This document shows, in pieces, positions 1 to 7,484 of a stretch of DNA of 25,949 nucleotides. The position numbers and the translations under genes are program-made. The stretch is from assembly GCA_034437455.1 (NCBI GenBank), contig DAOTUB010000280.1:1-25949 (forward strand), in the 5' to 3' direction. Numbering within the stretch: the stretch's first letter is position 1; every line of letters begins with the position of its first letter. This DNA is from DAOTUB01 sp034437455. Its GTDB lineage: Bacteria; Chloroflexota; Anaerolineae; B4-G1. The notes below the pieces were generated by a model that was not told where the DNA came from, made no database searches, and saw nothing but the letters and a program-made list of their open reading frames with translations.

Positions 1-2
1 TG

Positions 3-1733
3 GGCTGGGCGGCGGTGACAGGGATGTTCTTTTGGGAGGGAGGAGCGGCGGCGGTCGGACAGGTGGTCTGGCAGCGGGTACGGATGGCTCTGCGTGAGGG
101 GTTGGAGCAGGGGTTGGTGGCGGCGCGGGGCGAGACCTCCTTGGCGGGGGAGCGAGAGTACCTGTTCCTCAACCCAACGGTGTGGGAGGTCTGCTACGAG
201 AGTGTGCCGCGGGAGGAACGTCGCGAGTATCACGCGCGCGTGGCGGCGTGGCTGATGGCCCGCAGCGACGAAGAAGTGCGAGAGCACCTGGGCCTGATCG
301 CCGATCACCTGGAGAGGGCGGGGCAGATGGAACAGGCAGTCGTCTACCTACGCCGGGCCGGGGAACAGGCGGCGGCCCAGTTTGCCAACGCGGAGGCCGT
401 GGCTTACCTCAGCCGCGCCCTCGACCTGACGCCGGAGGATGCACAGGCCGAGCGTTACGCCCTCCTGCTCGCTCGAGAAAAGGTGTACGATCTACAGGGA
501 GACCGGGATGCTCAGCGTCAGGATCTGGCAATCCTGGGGACGCTGGGCGCAGCCCTGGCCGACGCCCTGAAACAGGCTGAGGTGGCCCAGCGCCAGGCCC
601 GCCATGCCACTGTAACCGGTGACTACCCGGCCGCCATTGCGGCAGCTCGAACAGCTATCGATTTGGCCCGGGCAGCCCAGAGTGCAAGCAGCGAAGCGGC
701 GGGCTATCTGAGGTTGGGGCGCGCTCTCTGGCACCAGGGGGAGTACGAAGCAGCACAGTCCCAGCTTGAGCAAGCCCTGAACTTGGCCCGGGTGGCCGGG
801 GTGCGCCAGATAGAAGCGGACAGCCTGCATAACCTCGGCATTGCCTCCTATTATCAAGGGGATCGTCCCGGTGCCACGATGTATTGGGAGCAAGGTCTGT
901 CTATCTATCGGGAGATTGGCCATCGACACGGCGAGGGCCTGGCGCTCAGCAACCTTGGTGAAGTCTCGATGGGCCAGGGTGATCACGCCGCAGCCAAGAC
1001 CTACTTGGAGCAGGCCTTGCACATAGACCGGGCGATCGGCAATCGGACCGCCGAGGGTTATGTGCTCGGCTACCTCGGTCTGGTCTCCCTGGGCCTGGGC
1101 GACTATGCTGAGGCCAGGGCCTACCTTGAGCAATCTCTGTCTGCCTGCCGCGAGACAGCCTACAGGCGGGGCGAGTGCCAGGCGTTATCTAATCTGGGTC
1201 TGCTCTCCTCTTGCCTGGGAGATGATAAAGCCGCCCGTGAATGCAGTCAGCAGGCGCTATCAATCGCGAATGATATTGGCGAGCGGAACTATCAGGGCTA
1301 TGCCTTGACCAATCTGGGACATGCCCTGGCGGGCCTGGGCGACCTGGCCGAGGCAGCCGACGTTTACCGGCAAGCATTGGCCTTGCGACGCGAGTTGGGC
1401 CAACAAAGCTTGGCGATGGAATCCCTGGCTGGGCTGGCTCGCGTCTTTTTGGCTCAGGGCGATCTACCTCAGGCCCAGGCTCAGGCGGAGGAAATTTTGA
1501 GATACCTGGAAACAAAAACGCTGGATGGTACGGATGAGCCTTTACGGATCTATTTAACCTGCTACCGTATCCTGCGCGCTACCCTCGACTCCCGCGCCCA
1601 GACTGTCTTGGATATGGCCCATCGTCTGCTGCAAGAACGGGCTGCCAAAATCACCGACGGGGAGATGCGGTGCTCGTTTTTGGAGAACGTGGCCGCACAC
1701 CGCGAGATCGTGCACGAGTTTTCAAAGACGTGA
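3..1733 (+). CDS. C-terminal part of kinase/STAND-ATPase/TPR regulator (5' end outside window)
   Basis: The reading frame is open from the window edge (base 3) to TGA at 1731-1733, so the N-terminus is missing. The first ~100 residues align closely with the region behind the ATPase core of the full-length paralogue at 7485-11177; both carry the stretch REGLEQGL and then FLNPTVWEV. About eight tetratricopeptide-type repeats follow, each ~40 residues with a pattern like LxxLGxxxxxxGDxxxAxxxxxQAL, and a helical tail containing LLQERAAK. The paralogue has nine repeats in the same region. By analogy the missing part should carry a Ser/Thr kinase domain and a P-loop NTPase, giving a cytoplasmic signal-transduction ATPase with a TPR sensor. 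No partner or target is visible. The ATG at 36 in frame is internal and not the true start. Confidence 0.85.
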   Translation, partial: GWAAVTGMFFWEGGAAAVGQVVWQRVRMALREGLEQGLVAARGETSLAGEREYLFLNPTVWEVCYESVPREERREYHARVAAWLMARSDEEVREHLGLIADHLERAGQMEQAVVYLRRAGEQAAAQFANAEAVAYLSRALDLTPEDAQAERYALLLAREKVYDLQGDRDAQRQDLAILGTLGAALADALKQAEVAQRQARHATVTGDYPAAIAAARTAIDLARAAQSASSEAAGYLRLGRALWHQGEYEAAQSQLEQALNLARVAGVRQIEADSLHNLGIASYYQGDRPGATMYWEQGLSIYREIGHRHGEGLALSNLGEVSMGQGDHAAAKTYLEQALHIDRAIGNRTAEGYVLGYLGLVSLGLGDYAEARAYLEQSLSACRETAYRRGECQALSNLGLLSSCLGDDKAARECSQQALSIANDIGERNYQGYALTNLGHALAGLGDLAEAADVYRQALALRRELGQQSLAMESLAGLARVFLAQGDLPQAQAQAEEILRYLETKTLDGTDEPLRIYLTCYRILRATLDSRAQTVLDMAHRLLQERAAKITDGEMRCSFLENVAAHREIVHEFSKT

Positions 1734-1748
1734 ATGGAACACCCGTCA

Positions 1749-1795
1749 TTCCGAGTGGAGTCACAGCGTCGTGTGACGGCAGCGGTCGCTCGGAA
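1749..1795. other. Imperfect inverted repeat downstream of the TPR gene
   Basis: An outer pair TTCCGAG (1749-1755) / CTCGGAA (1789-1795) encloses a 6-bp hairpin GTCACA (1760-1765) / TGTGAC (1772-1777). It begins 15 bp after the stop codon. No T-run follows, so a Rho-independent terminator is not supported; it may be a 3'-UTR structure or a decayed repeat. Confidence 0.35.
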
Positions 1796-1809
1796 CGCCA
1801 GATACAGCA

Positions 1810-1937
1810 AAATGTAAAGGGTGTGTTTCATTTCAGTTGGGGTTTGGTTCGTAGTAGGCGATTTATCGCCGCAACAGCGCGCTGAAGCGCGTACTACGAA
1901 CATCTCTCAACTCATTTGAAACGCACCCAAATGTAAA
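1810..1937. mobile_element. MITE-like non-autonomous element with 9-bp target-site duplication
   Basis: The 110-bp element at 1819-1928 begins GGGTGTGTTTCA and ends TGAAACGCACCC. Its ~24-bp ends are imperfect inverted repeats with about five mismatches by eye. Both ends are flanked, exactly flush, by the direct repeat AAATGTAAA (1810-1818 and 1929-1937). Inside is a perfect 10-bp inverted repeat GTTCGTAGTA (1847-1856) / TACTACGAAC (1892-1901). It encloses two small hairpins: GGCGA/TCGCC at 1857-1870 and CGCGC/GCGCG with a 4-base loop at 1878-1891. The element has no coding capacity. It sits only ~14 bp upstream of the ribosome-binding site of the next gene, so it probably separates that gene from its ancestral promoter. 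A 9-bp duplication occurs for several DDE transposase families (for example IS4-like and IS903-like); which one mobilised this copy cannot be told here. Confidence 0.72.
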
Positions 1938-1959
1938 ACTACAAACCAGCGAGGAAACA

Positions 1960-3591
1960 ATGAAAATAAAAGATTTATCCCCAGATCTGATCCTGCTCAA
2001 TGGCCGGATCTGCACCCTGGACGACGAGAGCACCGTCGCCCAGGCCGTGGCCGTCAAGGACGGTCGCGTCATCGCCGTCGGTGGAGACGCCGAGATCGAG
2101 GGTTTGGCTGGCCCCAACACCGAGCGCGTCGCCCTCGACGGGCGCACCGTCATCCCCGGCATTTTCGACAGCCACAACCACCTGATGGAGGTGGGCGCCA
2201 AGCTGTCGACGATCCGCCTGGACGAGTGCCGGTCTCAGGAGGAGATGATGGAGTTGGTCCGCGAGCGAGCGAAAGAGACCCCGCCGGGCGAGTGGATCGT
2301 CGGCCAGGGCTGGAACGAGGGCAACTTTGCCGACGGAAAACTGCCGACCCGTCACGACATCGACCCCGCCACCGACGAGCATCCCGTGATCCTGATGCGC
2401 TTTTTCAACACCGACGTCGTCAACAGCGTCGCGCTGCGCATGGCGGGCGTCACCCGGAGCACGCCCGACCCCGAGAGCGGTCAAATCCACCGCGACGCCG
2501 ACGGCGAGCCGGACGGTCTCCTGCGCGCCGCTGCCAAGATGCTCGTGCGCCCGCTGGTTCCCAGGCCGGGCCTGGCGGAGATGAAAGAGCATCTGCGCCT
2601 GGCCTGCGCCGAGATGCACCGTTTCGGCATCACCAGCGTCGTCGAGCCGGGCCTCTACCCGCGCGAGATTCGCGCCTATCAATCCTTTTATCAGGATGGC
2701 GAGCTGTCCGTGCGGGTCAACCTCATGCCGAGCTGGCACGGTTTCCACGACGACGAAAAGGAAGAGGATCTCGATCATCGCGCCGGGGAGTTGGGCATCT
2801 ACACTGGGCTTGGCGACGAGTGGCTGCGCATGGGCGGCCTCAAGATGGCGATTGACGGCGGCACCACCCCGCACACGGCCTACATGTACGAGCCTTTCGA
2901 GGGCGAGAGCGAAGTCATTAACTACAATCGCCTGGGGTTGGATGACCTGTACCGCTACTTCCGCGCCGCCCAGGAGTTGGGCTGGGACGTGGGCATTCAC
3001 TGCTGCGGCGATCACGCCCAGGATATGGCGGTCGATACCTTTGCGAAGGTGGCCCGCGACGTGCCGAACGCCGACGCCCGTCACAACATCATCCACGCCT
3101 ACTTTCCCACCCCCAGGGCGCTCGACCAGATGGCCGAGTACAACGTCGCCGCCGTGCTCCAGCCGACCTTTATCTACTGGGAGGGCGACCTGCTCTTCCG
3201 CGACGTGGGCGAGCGGCGGGCGCAGAATTACAAACCGGCGCGCAAGTACCTCGATCGCGGCGTCGTCGTCACCTCCAGTTCCGACGTCACCAGCACGGTC
3301 TCGGCGAATCCCTTCGTCGCCCTCTACGCGCTGGTCACGCGCAAGAACAATATCGGGCAAGAGGTCGCGCCCCACGAGGCGATCGGCCGCGAGGAGGCGC
3401 TGCGCACCTACACGATCGCTGGCACCTGGCTCACCCGCGAGGAAAAACTCAAGGGGACCATCGAGGTGGGCAAGCTGGCCGATATGGCGGTGTTGGACCG
3501 CGACTATTTTTCCGTGCCCGAAGAAGAGATCAAAGAGATCCAGGTGGACACGACCATCGTCGGCGGCAAAGTGGTCTGGAACCGATCCTGA
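1960..3591 (+). CDS. Amidohydrolase family protein, YtcJ-like (copy 1 of tandem pair)
   Basis: This 543-aa protein belongs to the metal-dependent amidohydrolase superfamily (Amidohydro_3, YtcJ/NfdA-like), whose members hydrolyse amide or formamide bonds; the substrate is unknown. Visible metal-site residues are H72 and H74 (DSHNH), K295 (LKMAIDGG), H347 (GIHCCGDH), H379 (IIHAYFP) and D442 (SSSDV). The N-terminus (LILLNGRICTLDD) and C-terminus (GKLADMAVLDRD) form the usual small beta-sandwich. The start ATG is preceded by GAGGAA at 1951-1956. There is no signal peptide, so it is likely cytoplasmic. The next gene is its duplicate: same length, ~70% identical by eye, with start and stop overlapping or nearly so, which implies one transcript. 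A MITE lies just upstream. Confidence 0.92.
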   Translation: MKIKDLSPDLILLNGRICTLDDESTVAQAVAVKDGRVIAVGGDAEIEGLAGPNTERVALDGRTVIPGIFDSHNHLMEVGAKLSTIRLDECRSQEEMMELVRERAKETPPGEWIVGQGWNEGNFADGKLPTRHDIDPATDEHPVILMRFFNTDVVNSVALRMAGVTRSTPDPESGQIHRDADGEPDGLLRAAAKMLVRPLVPRPGLAEMKEHLRLACAEMHRFGITSVVEPGLYPREIRAYQSFYQDGELSVRVNLMPSWHGFHDDEKEEDLDHRAGELGIYTGLGDEWLRMGGLKMAIDGGTTPHTAYMYEPFEGESEVINYNRLGLDDLYRYFRAAQELGWDVGIHCCGDHAQDMAVDTFAKVARDVPNADARHNIIHAYFPTPRALDQMAEYNVAAVLQPTFIYWEGDLLFRDVGERRAQNYKPARKYLDRGVVVTSSSDVTSTVSANPFVALYALVTRKNNIGQEVAPHEAIGREEALRTYTIAGTWLTREEKLKGTIEVGKLADMAVLDRDYFSVPEEEIKEIQVDTTIVGGKVVWNRS

Positions 3592-3602
3592 TGGAGGCAA
3601 GT

Positions 3603-5234
3603 ATGTCAATCAGAGCTTTGTACCCAGATTTGATCTTGCTCGGCGGCAAGATATGCACCCTGGACGATGAGAACACCATCGCGCAGGCGGTGGCCGTCAG
3701 GGATGGCCGCATCGTGGCTGTGGGCCGGGACGACGAGATGTCCGCCCTGGCCGGGCCGGATACCCGGCGTCTGAACCTGGCCGGTCGCACGGTGATCCCC
3801 GGCATCTTTGACAGTCACATTCACCTGATGTCGGAGGGGGCCAAATTGTCGGCGATCCGGCTGGACGAGTGCCAATCTCCCAAAGAGATGCTGGATCTGG
3901 CCCGCGAGCGGGCCGCAGACACGCCTCCCGGAGAGTGGGTCATCGGCCAGGGATGGAACGAGGGGAATTTTCCCGGCGGCGAACTGCCCACCCGTCACGA
4001 CATCGATCCGGCCACGGCGGAGCATCCCGTGTTGCTGAAGCGGTTTTTCAACACCTACCTGGTCAACAGCTACGCGCTGCGGCTGGCAGGCATCGACCGG
4101 CACACGCCCGATCCCGACGGCGGCAAGATCGAGCGCGACGCCGACGGCAAGCCGAATGGCCTCTTGAGGGCGAACGCGAAGGCGCTGATCGACTCGCTCG
4201 TCCCCCAGCCGACGCACGAGGAGATGAGGGAATCGCTGCGGCTGGCGTGTGTGGCGATGCACCGCTATGGCATCACCAGCATCATCGATCCGGGGCTGTA
4301 TGCGCAAGAGATCCGGGCCTACCAGTCCCTCTACCGGGACGGCGAGCTGTCGGTGCGGGCGAGCCTGATGCCGAACTGGTACGGCTTCCGCGACGAGGCG
4401 GAGGAGGCGATCCTCGACTATCGGCCCCGCGCCCTGGGCGTGTACACTGGGCTTGGCGACGAGTGGCTACGCATCGGCAGCCTCAAGATGATGCTCGACG
4501 GCGGCACCAGCCCGCGCACCGCCTACATGTACGAACCCTACGAGGGCGACACGGAACTGGTCGTTTCCCCTCGCCTGGAGCCGGACGCGCTGCTGCGCTA
4601 CCTGCGCGTCGCCCAGGAATTGGAATGGGACGTGGCGATCCATACCTGCGGAGATCGGGCGATGGATATGGGTGTCGACGCCCTCGCCCGGGTGGCGCGG
4701 GAGATTCCGCGCCCGGATGCGCGCCACAGCATCATCCACGCCTACTTTCCCAGCCCCAGGGCGCTGGATCAGATGGCCGAGCACCACATCGCCGCCGTGA
4801 TCCAGCCGACCTTTATCTACTGGGAGGGCGATCTCATCTTCCGGGACGTGGGCGAGAAGCGGGTCGAGAATTACATCCCGGCCCGCAAGTACCTGGATCG
4901 CGGCATCGTCGTGACGGCCAGTTCCGACGTGCCCGCGACCGTGTCGCCCAACCCGTTCGTGGCGCTCTATGCGCTGGTGACGCGTAAGAATAATCTCAAC
5001 CACTACATCGCGCCCCACGAGGCGATCGGCCGCGAGGAGGCGCTGCGGGCCTATACCGCGTCGGGCGCCTGGCTCACCCGCGAGGAATCGCTCAAGGGGA
5101 CCATCGAGGTGGGCAAGCTGGCCGATATGGCGGTGTTGGATCGCGATTACTTTGCCGTGCCCAGCGAAGAGATCAAAGAGATCCAGGTGGATGTGACCAT
5201 CGTGGGAGGCGAGGTGGTGTGGGAGCGCGAGTGA
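3603..5234 (+). CDS. Amidohydrolase family protein, YtcJ-like (copy 2 of tandem pair)
   Basis: This paralogue of the preceding gene is also 543 aa when started at the ATG at 3603. That start is preceded by GGAGG (3593-3597) at a normal distance and aligns residue for residue with copy 1. An in-frame ATG at 3591, overlapping the previous TGA, would add four residues and lacks a good Shine-Dalgarno, so it is less likely. Metal-binding signatures are conserved: H72/H74 (DSHIH), the lysine in LKMMLDGG, AIHTCGDR, SIIHAYFP and ASSDVP. First-76-residue identity to copy 1 is about 71% by count. Two stretches (5008-5047 and 5091-5140) are base-for-base identical to copy 1. The two copies probably have related but diverged substrate ranges; the actual substrate is not predictable. 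Confidence 0.92.
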   Translation: MSIRALYPDLILLGGKICTLDDENTIAQAVAVRDGRIVAVGRDDEMSALAGPDTRRLNLAGRTVIPGIFDSHIHLMSEGAKLSAIRLDECQSPKEMLDLARERAADTPPGEWVIGQGWNEGNFPGGELPTRHDIDPATAEHPVLLKRFFNTYLVNSYALRLAGIDRHTPDPDGGKIERDADGKPNGLLRANAKALIDSLVPQPTHEEMRESLRLACVAMHRYGITSIIDPGLYAQEIRAYQSLYRDGELSVRASLMPNWYGFRDEAEEAILDYRPRALGVYTGLGDEWLRIGSLKMMLDGGTSPRTAYMYEPYEGDTELVVSPRLEPDALLRYLRVAQELEWDVAIHTCGDRAMDMGVDALARVAREIPRPDARHSIIHAYFPSPRALDQMAEHHIAAVIQPTFIYWEGDLIFRDVGEKRVENYIPARKYLDRGIVVTASSDVPATVSPNPFVALYALVTRKNNLNHYIAPHEAIGREEALRAYTASGAWLTREESLKGTIEVGKLADMAVLDRDYFAVPSEEIKEIQVDVTIVGGEVVWERE

Positions 5235-5296
5235 TGAAACCGGTTTCTGGCCTCCCCTCTGAACGCCTACAATTTCTACAGGAGGTTAAATTAAAT

Positions 5297-6166
5297 ATGG
5301 GAAACAGTGCTTGGCCTGAGGTGTTGCCTCGGCCGGGAAATCAAAAGTTGACGCGGGTGGAGAGCGTCTCGCCGTGGTTCGAGATCTATCAGGTGAACGA
5401 CAGTACCTTTGCGATGTTGGAGTCGGGCCATTACGAGGAAGCGCTCTCGTATCTCATCCTGGGCGACGAGAAAGCCGTCCTGTTCGACACCGGGATGGGC
5501 ATCGCGAATCTCAAGGCAGAGATCGCCCGGCTCACAGATTTACCTGTAGTGGTGGTCAACAGCCACTCGCACTATGATCACATTGGCGACAACCATCGCT
5601 TTGACGAGATATGGGCCTTTGATCACGACGTCGAGGTAGCCCGCATCGAGCGGGGCAAGTCGCGCGAACAGTGCGCCGAGTCGAACTATATGAGGCCGGA
5701 GTGGTATCTGGAGCTGCCGCCTGGCTTTGATCCCGCGACATACCAGATCCGCCCCTCAAGGGTGACGCGGCGGCTACACCACCTGGACGTCATCGATCTG
5801 GGCGGGCGGACGCTGACGGTGCATCACACGCCCGGCCACAGTCCCGGCGACATCTGCCTGCTCGATAACCGGGATGGCTTGTTGTTCACCGGCGACGTTT
5901 TCTACACGGGGATGAATTACGTCCACTTTGCGGACTCGGATTTCGACACCTATTTGGAATCGTTGAGATATCTGGTGGGGCTGCTGGATCAGGTGAGCTG
6001 CCTCTGTCCGTCTCACAACGAGGCGTACGTGCCGAAGGAGATGCTGGCGCGCATGCTGAATAGTTGCGAGCAGATCGCCGCGGGCGAGGCCGAGTTTGAG
6101 TTGCAAGATGATGTTCGGGTCTATCGTTTTCAGGGATTTGGCCTGATGACGCCTGACTTTGAGTGA
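5297..6166 (+). CDS. MBL-fold metallo-hydrolase
   Basis: This 289-aa metallo-beta-lactamase-fold hydrolase carries the full binuclear metal motif: HSHYDH (H90, H92, D94, H95), H181 in TPGHSPGD, D200 in FTGDVF and H240 in CPSHNE. The family covers hydrolases of thioesters, lactones, phosphoesters and beta-lactams; this member cannot be assigned further. The start at 5297 is chosen because AGGAGG (5280-5285) lies upstream. Longer in-frame starts exist at 5219, inside the previous gene, and at 5234, overlapping its TGA, but neither has a clear ribosome-binding site. The gap to the amidohydrolase gene is only 62 bp, so it is probably the last gene of the plus-strand operon. A strong hairpin lies 10 bp after the stop. 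Confidence 0.9.
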   Translation: MGNSAWPEVLPRPGNQKLTRVESVSPWFEIYQVNDSTFAMLESGHYEEALSYLILGDEKAVLFDTGMGIANLKAEIARLTDLPVVVVNSHSHYDHIGDNHRFDEIWAFDHDVEVARIERGKSREQCAESNYMRPEWYLELPPGFDPATYQIRPSRVTRRLHHLDVIDLGGRTLTVHHTPGHSPGDICLLDNRDGLLFTGDVFYTGMNYVHFADSDFDTYLESLRYLVGLLDQVSCLCPSHNEAYVPKEMLARMLNSCEQIAAGEAEFELQDDVRVYRFQGFGLMTPDFE

Positions 6167-6170
6167 GCTA

Positions 6171-6210
6171 AAAAAGAGACCTCCGAGGTTTTGCAAAACC
6201 TCGGAGGTCT
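6171..6210 (-). terminator. Rho-independent terminator, perfect 16-bp hairpin
   Basis: AGACCTCCGAGGTTTT (6177-6192) and its exact complement (6195-6210) are separated by GC. On the minus strand the hairpin is followed directly by CTTTTTTA, a canonical terminator for the truncated amidinotransferase/ATC-hydrolase transcript. On the plus strand the TTTT comes only 9 bases after the stem, so termination of the MBL gene there would be weaker. It sits between convergent gene runs. Confidence 0.75.
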
Positions 6211-6230
6211 GATTCGAGTTTTGCTACGGA

Positions 6231-6488
6231 TCATCCCGCTTGAGAAAGCCCGTCAGTCGGTGCATCGCCCCGCCGCTTTTCGGTGTTCTCCATCGGTTCC
6301 ACCCAGAGCGCGGCGTTGGGATCGGGCACGGCGTCAATCTCTGGTTCTGGGCGGTGCAGCAGCACTGCCCGCAGCCGTCCGTATTCTGTCGAGACGCCCC
6401 AGTCGCCCCATAGCCTGGGCATCTCCTCGGTAAAGGCGGCGGTGCGTTGCCGCCAGCCTGCTCCTCCTTCTCCTGCTATTGGTGTCAT
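6231..6488 (-). pseudogene. Truncated amidinotransferase / arginine-deiminase-family remnant
   Basis: The ORF encodes 85 aa. Residues ~28-66 (WGDWGVSTEYGRLRAVLLHR and on to the ALWVEPM segment) resemble the N-terminus of amidinotransferase/dimethylarginine-dimethylaminohydrolase-like proteins, which act on guanidino groups and are usually ~250-300 aa. After ALWVEPM the similarity stops, and the ORF runs on for ~19 unrelated residues (ENTEKRRGD...) to TGA. The catalytic His and Cys that lie further downstream in the family are therefore absent and the product should be inactive. The ATG overlaps the stop of the upstream gene (ATGA), suggesting former translational coupling. The terminator follows ~20 bp later, so the deletion joined the 5' fragment to the operon end. 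Recognition rests on remembered family sequence, not on a search. Confidence 0.6.
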
Positions 6489-7315
6489 GCTCCATGCACC
6501 TCTTCAAAGTAGATCAAGCCAATGAGCATTTCATCCCCTTCCACCTCTCGCCAGGCGTCGTACACGGCTTGACCCGCGATGGTGGAATATCCTTCCCTGG
6601 GCCTCAACGTTGACTCGTGAATCTCCCACCCACGGGCCAATTGATCCTCGTTCAGCGACTCGGCTTCGTGGCGGGCGTAATCTCGCAGGGCGCGCCTCAG
6701 GGCATCCTCCCCCTCAGCCCCAAAGGTATCGAGCATCGCCCTGGCCAGGAATTGGTAGAGCACGCCGTACAGCCGGGCTATCTTTGCCTCTGGGTAGGCG
6801 TCCGCCACCGGCTGGGCCGCCGGTTCGGGCGCGTCGGGTTGGGTGAGGATGAAGGTGCAGACCTCATCTCCTTTGGTCAAATAGTCGGGCAAGTCCAGCG
6901 TCACGCCGTCGGCGTATCCGCAGTACAGCGGATGGTGAACCTCGGCGCAGTAGACTCGACCGATGTGTAGCCCATCCAGATTCCGCCAGGTGTCATAGAG
7001 TGTGCACTCGGTCACGATGATGCGGAAGTAGGCGGGGGTACAGACCCGGTCATCCGAATCCAGGCTGTCGGTGTTGGGCATGTCGCCAAAGTTCATCATG
7101 TTGGCGAGGTTGATCGCCAGCCCGCGCGCCTCGTGGTCGGCGCGCACCCAGTTGGCCCGGTAAGCGCCATAGTCGTGGATGGCCCGTCGCAGCGCGTTTT
7201 CGCCCGCTTTGCCAAAGCGCTCCATCATCGCCCCTCCCAGAAAGTAGTAGAGACTGGCGTACAGCCTGGACCATTTGTTGGTGATGCTTTCTTGGGCCGT
7301 TTGATCAATTGTCAT
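6485..7315 (-). CDS. Tandem L-2-amino-thiazoline-4-carboxylate (ATC) hydrolase-like protein
   Basis: This 276-aa protein appears to be two copies of the ATC-hydrolase-like fold. Copy one (residues ~10-160) has GENALRRAIHDYGAYRA, then LYDTWRNLDG, YCAEVHHPLYCGY and GDEVCTFIL. A linker rich in Pro and Ala follows. Copy two (~180-276) has GEDALRRALRDYARHEA, then VYDAWREVEG and YFEEVH. Copy two lacks ~20 residues in its middle, has Phe where copy one has Cys before the EVH motif, and stops right at EVH, so the C-terminal third of that domain is missing. Members hydrolyse ATC toward cysteine in some pseudomonads, but most homologues are uncharacterised. The ATG at 7315 has only a weak GAGCGG upstream. 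The downstream truncated amidinotransferase overlaps it by four bases. Confidence 0.65.
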   Translation of the reverse strand: MTIDQTAQESITNKWSRLYASLYYFLGGAMMERFGKAGENALRRAIHDYGAYRANWVRADHEARGLAINLANMMNFGDMPNTDSLDSDDRVCTPAYFRIIVTECTLYDTWRNLDGLHIGRVYCAEVHHPLYCGYADGVTLDLPDYLTKGDEVCTFILTQPDAPEPAAQPVADAYPEAKIARLYGVLYQFLARAMLDTFGAEGEDALRRALRDYARHEAESLNEDQLARGWEIHESTLRPREGYSTIAGQAVYDAWREVEGDEMLIGLIYFEEVHGA

Positions 7316-7343
7316 TTTGCCGCTCGTAAGCGTTCAGAGGGTA

Positions 7344-7482
7344 GCGCCGGCTGAGTGCCCTGGAGCGCAGCGAAAGGGTGGATCGAAGCCAAGCGGCTCT
7401 CGGAAACCAAAATCGCTCCGAAAAGAACCGCTTGGTTTCGATACGCTTCTCCGCTGGCGCTGCGAAGCTACTCAACCGGCGC
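7344..7482. repeat. Palindromic intergenic repeat, copy 1
   Basis: The outer arms are GCGCCGGCTGAGT (7344-7356) and ACTCAACCGGCGC (7470-7482), with 12 of 13 bases pairing. The inner arms around GATCGAAGCCAAGCGG (7381-7396) and CCGCTTGGTTTCGATA (7428-7443) pair with about two mismatches. A second copy in the same orientation is at 21315-21425. The repeat starts two bases beyond the stop codon of the kinase gene (minus strand). Confidence 0.75.
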
Positions 7483-7484
7483 TC

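Noticed and set aside
1975..3609. Long minus-strand ORF (544 codons) opposite amidohydrolase copy 1
   Set aside because: It is antisense to a gene with complete metal-site motifs; its composition (Val/His/Asp-rich, no motif) is that of a GC-bias shadow frame.
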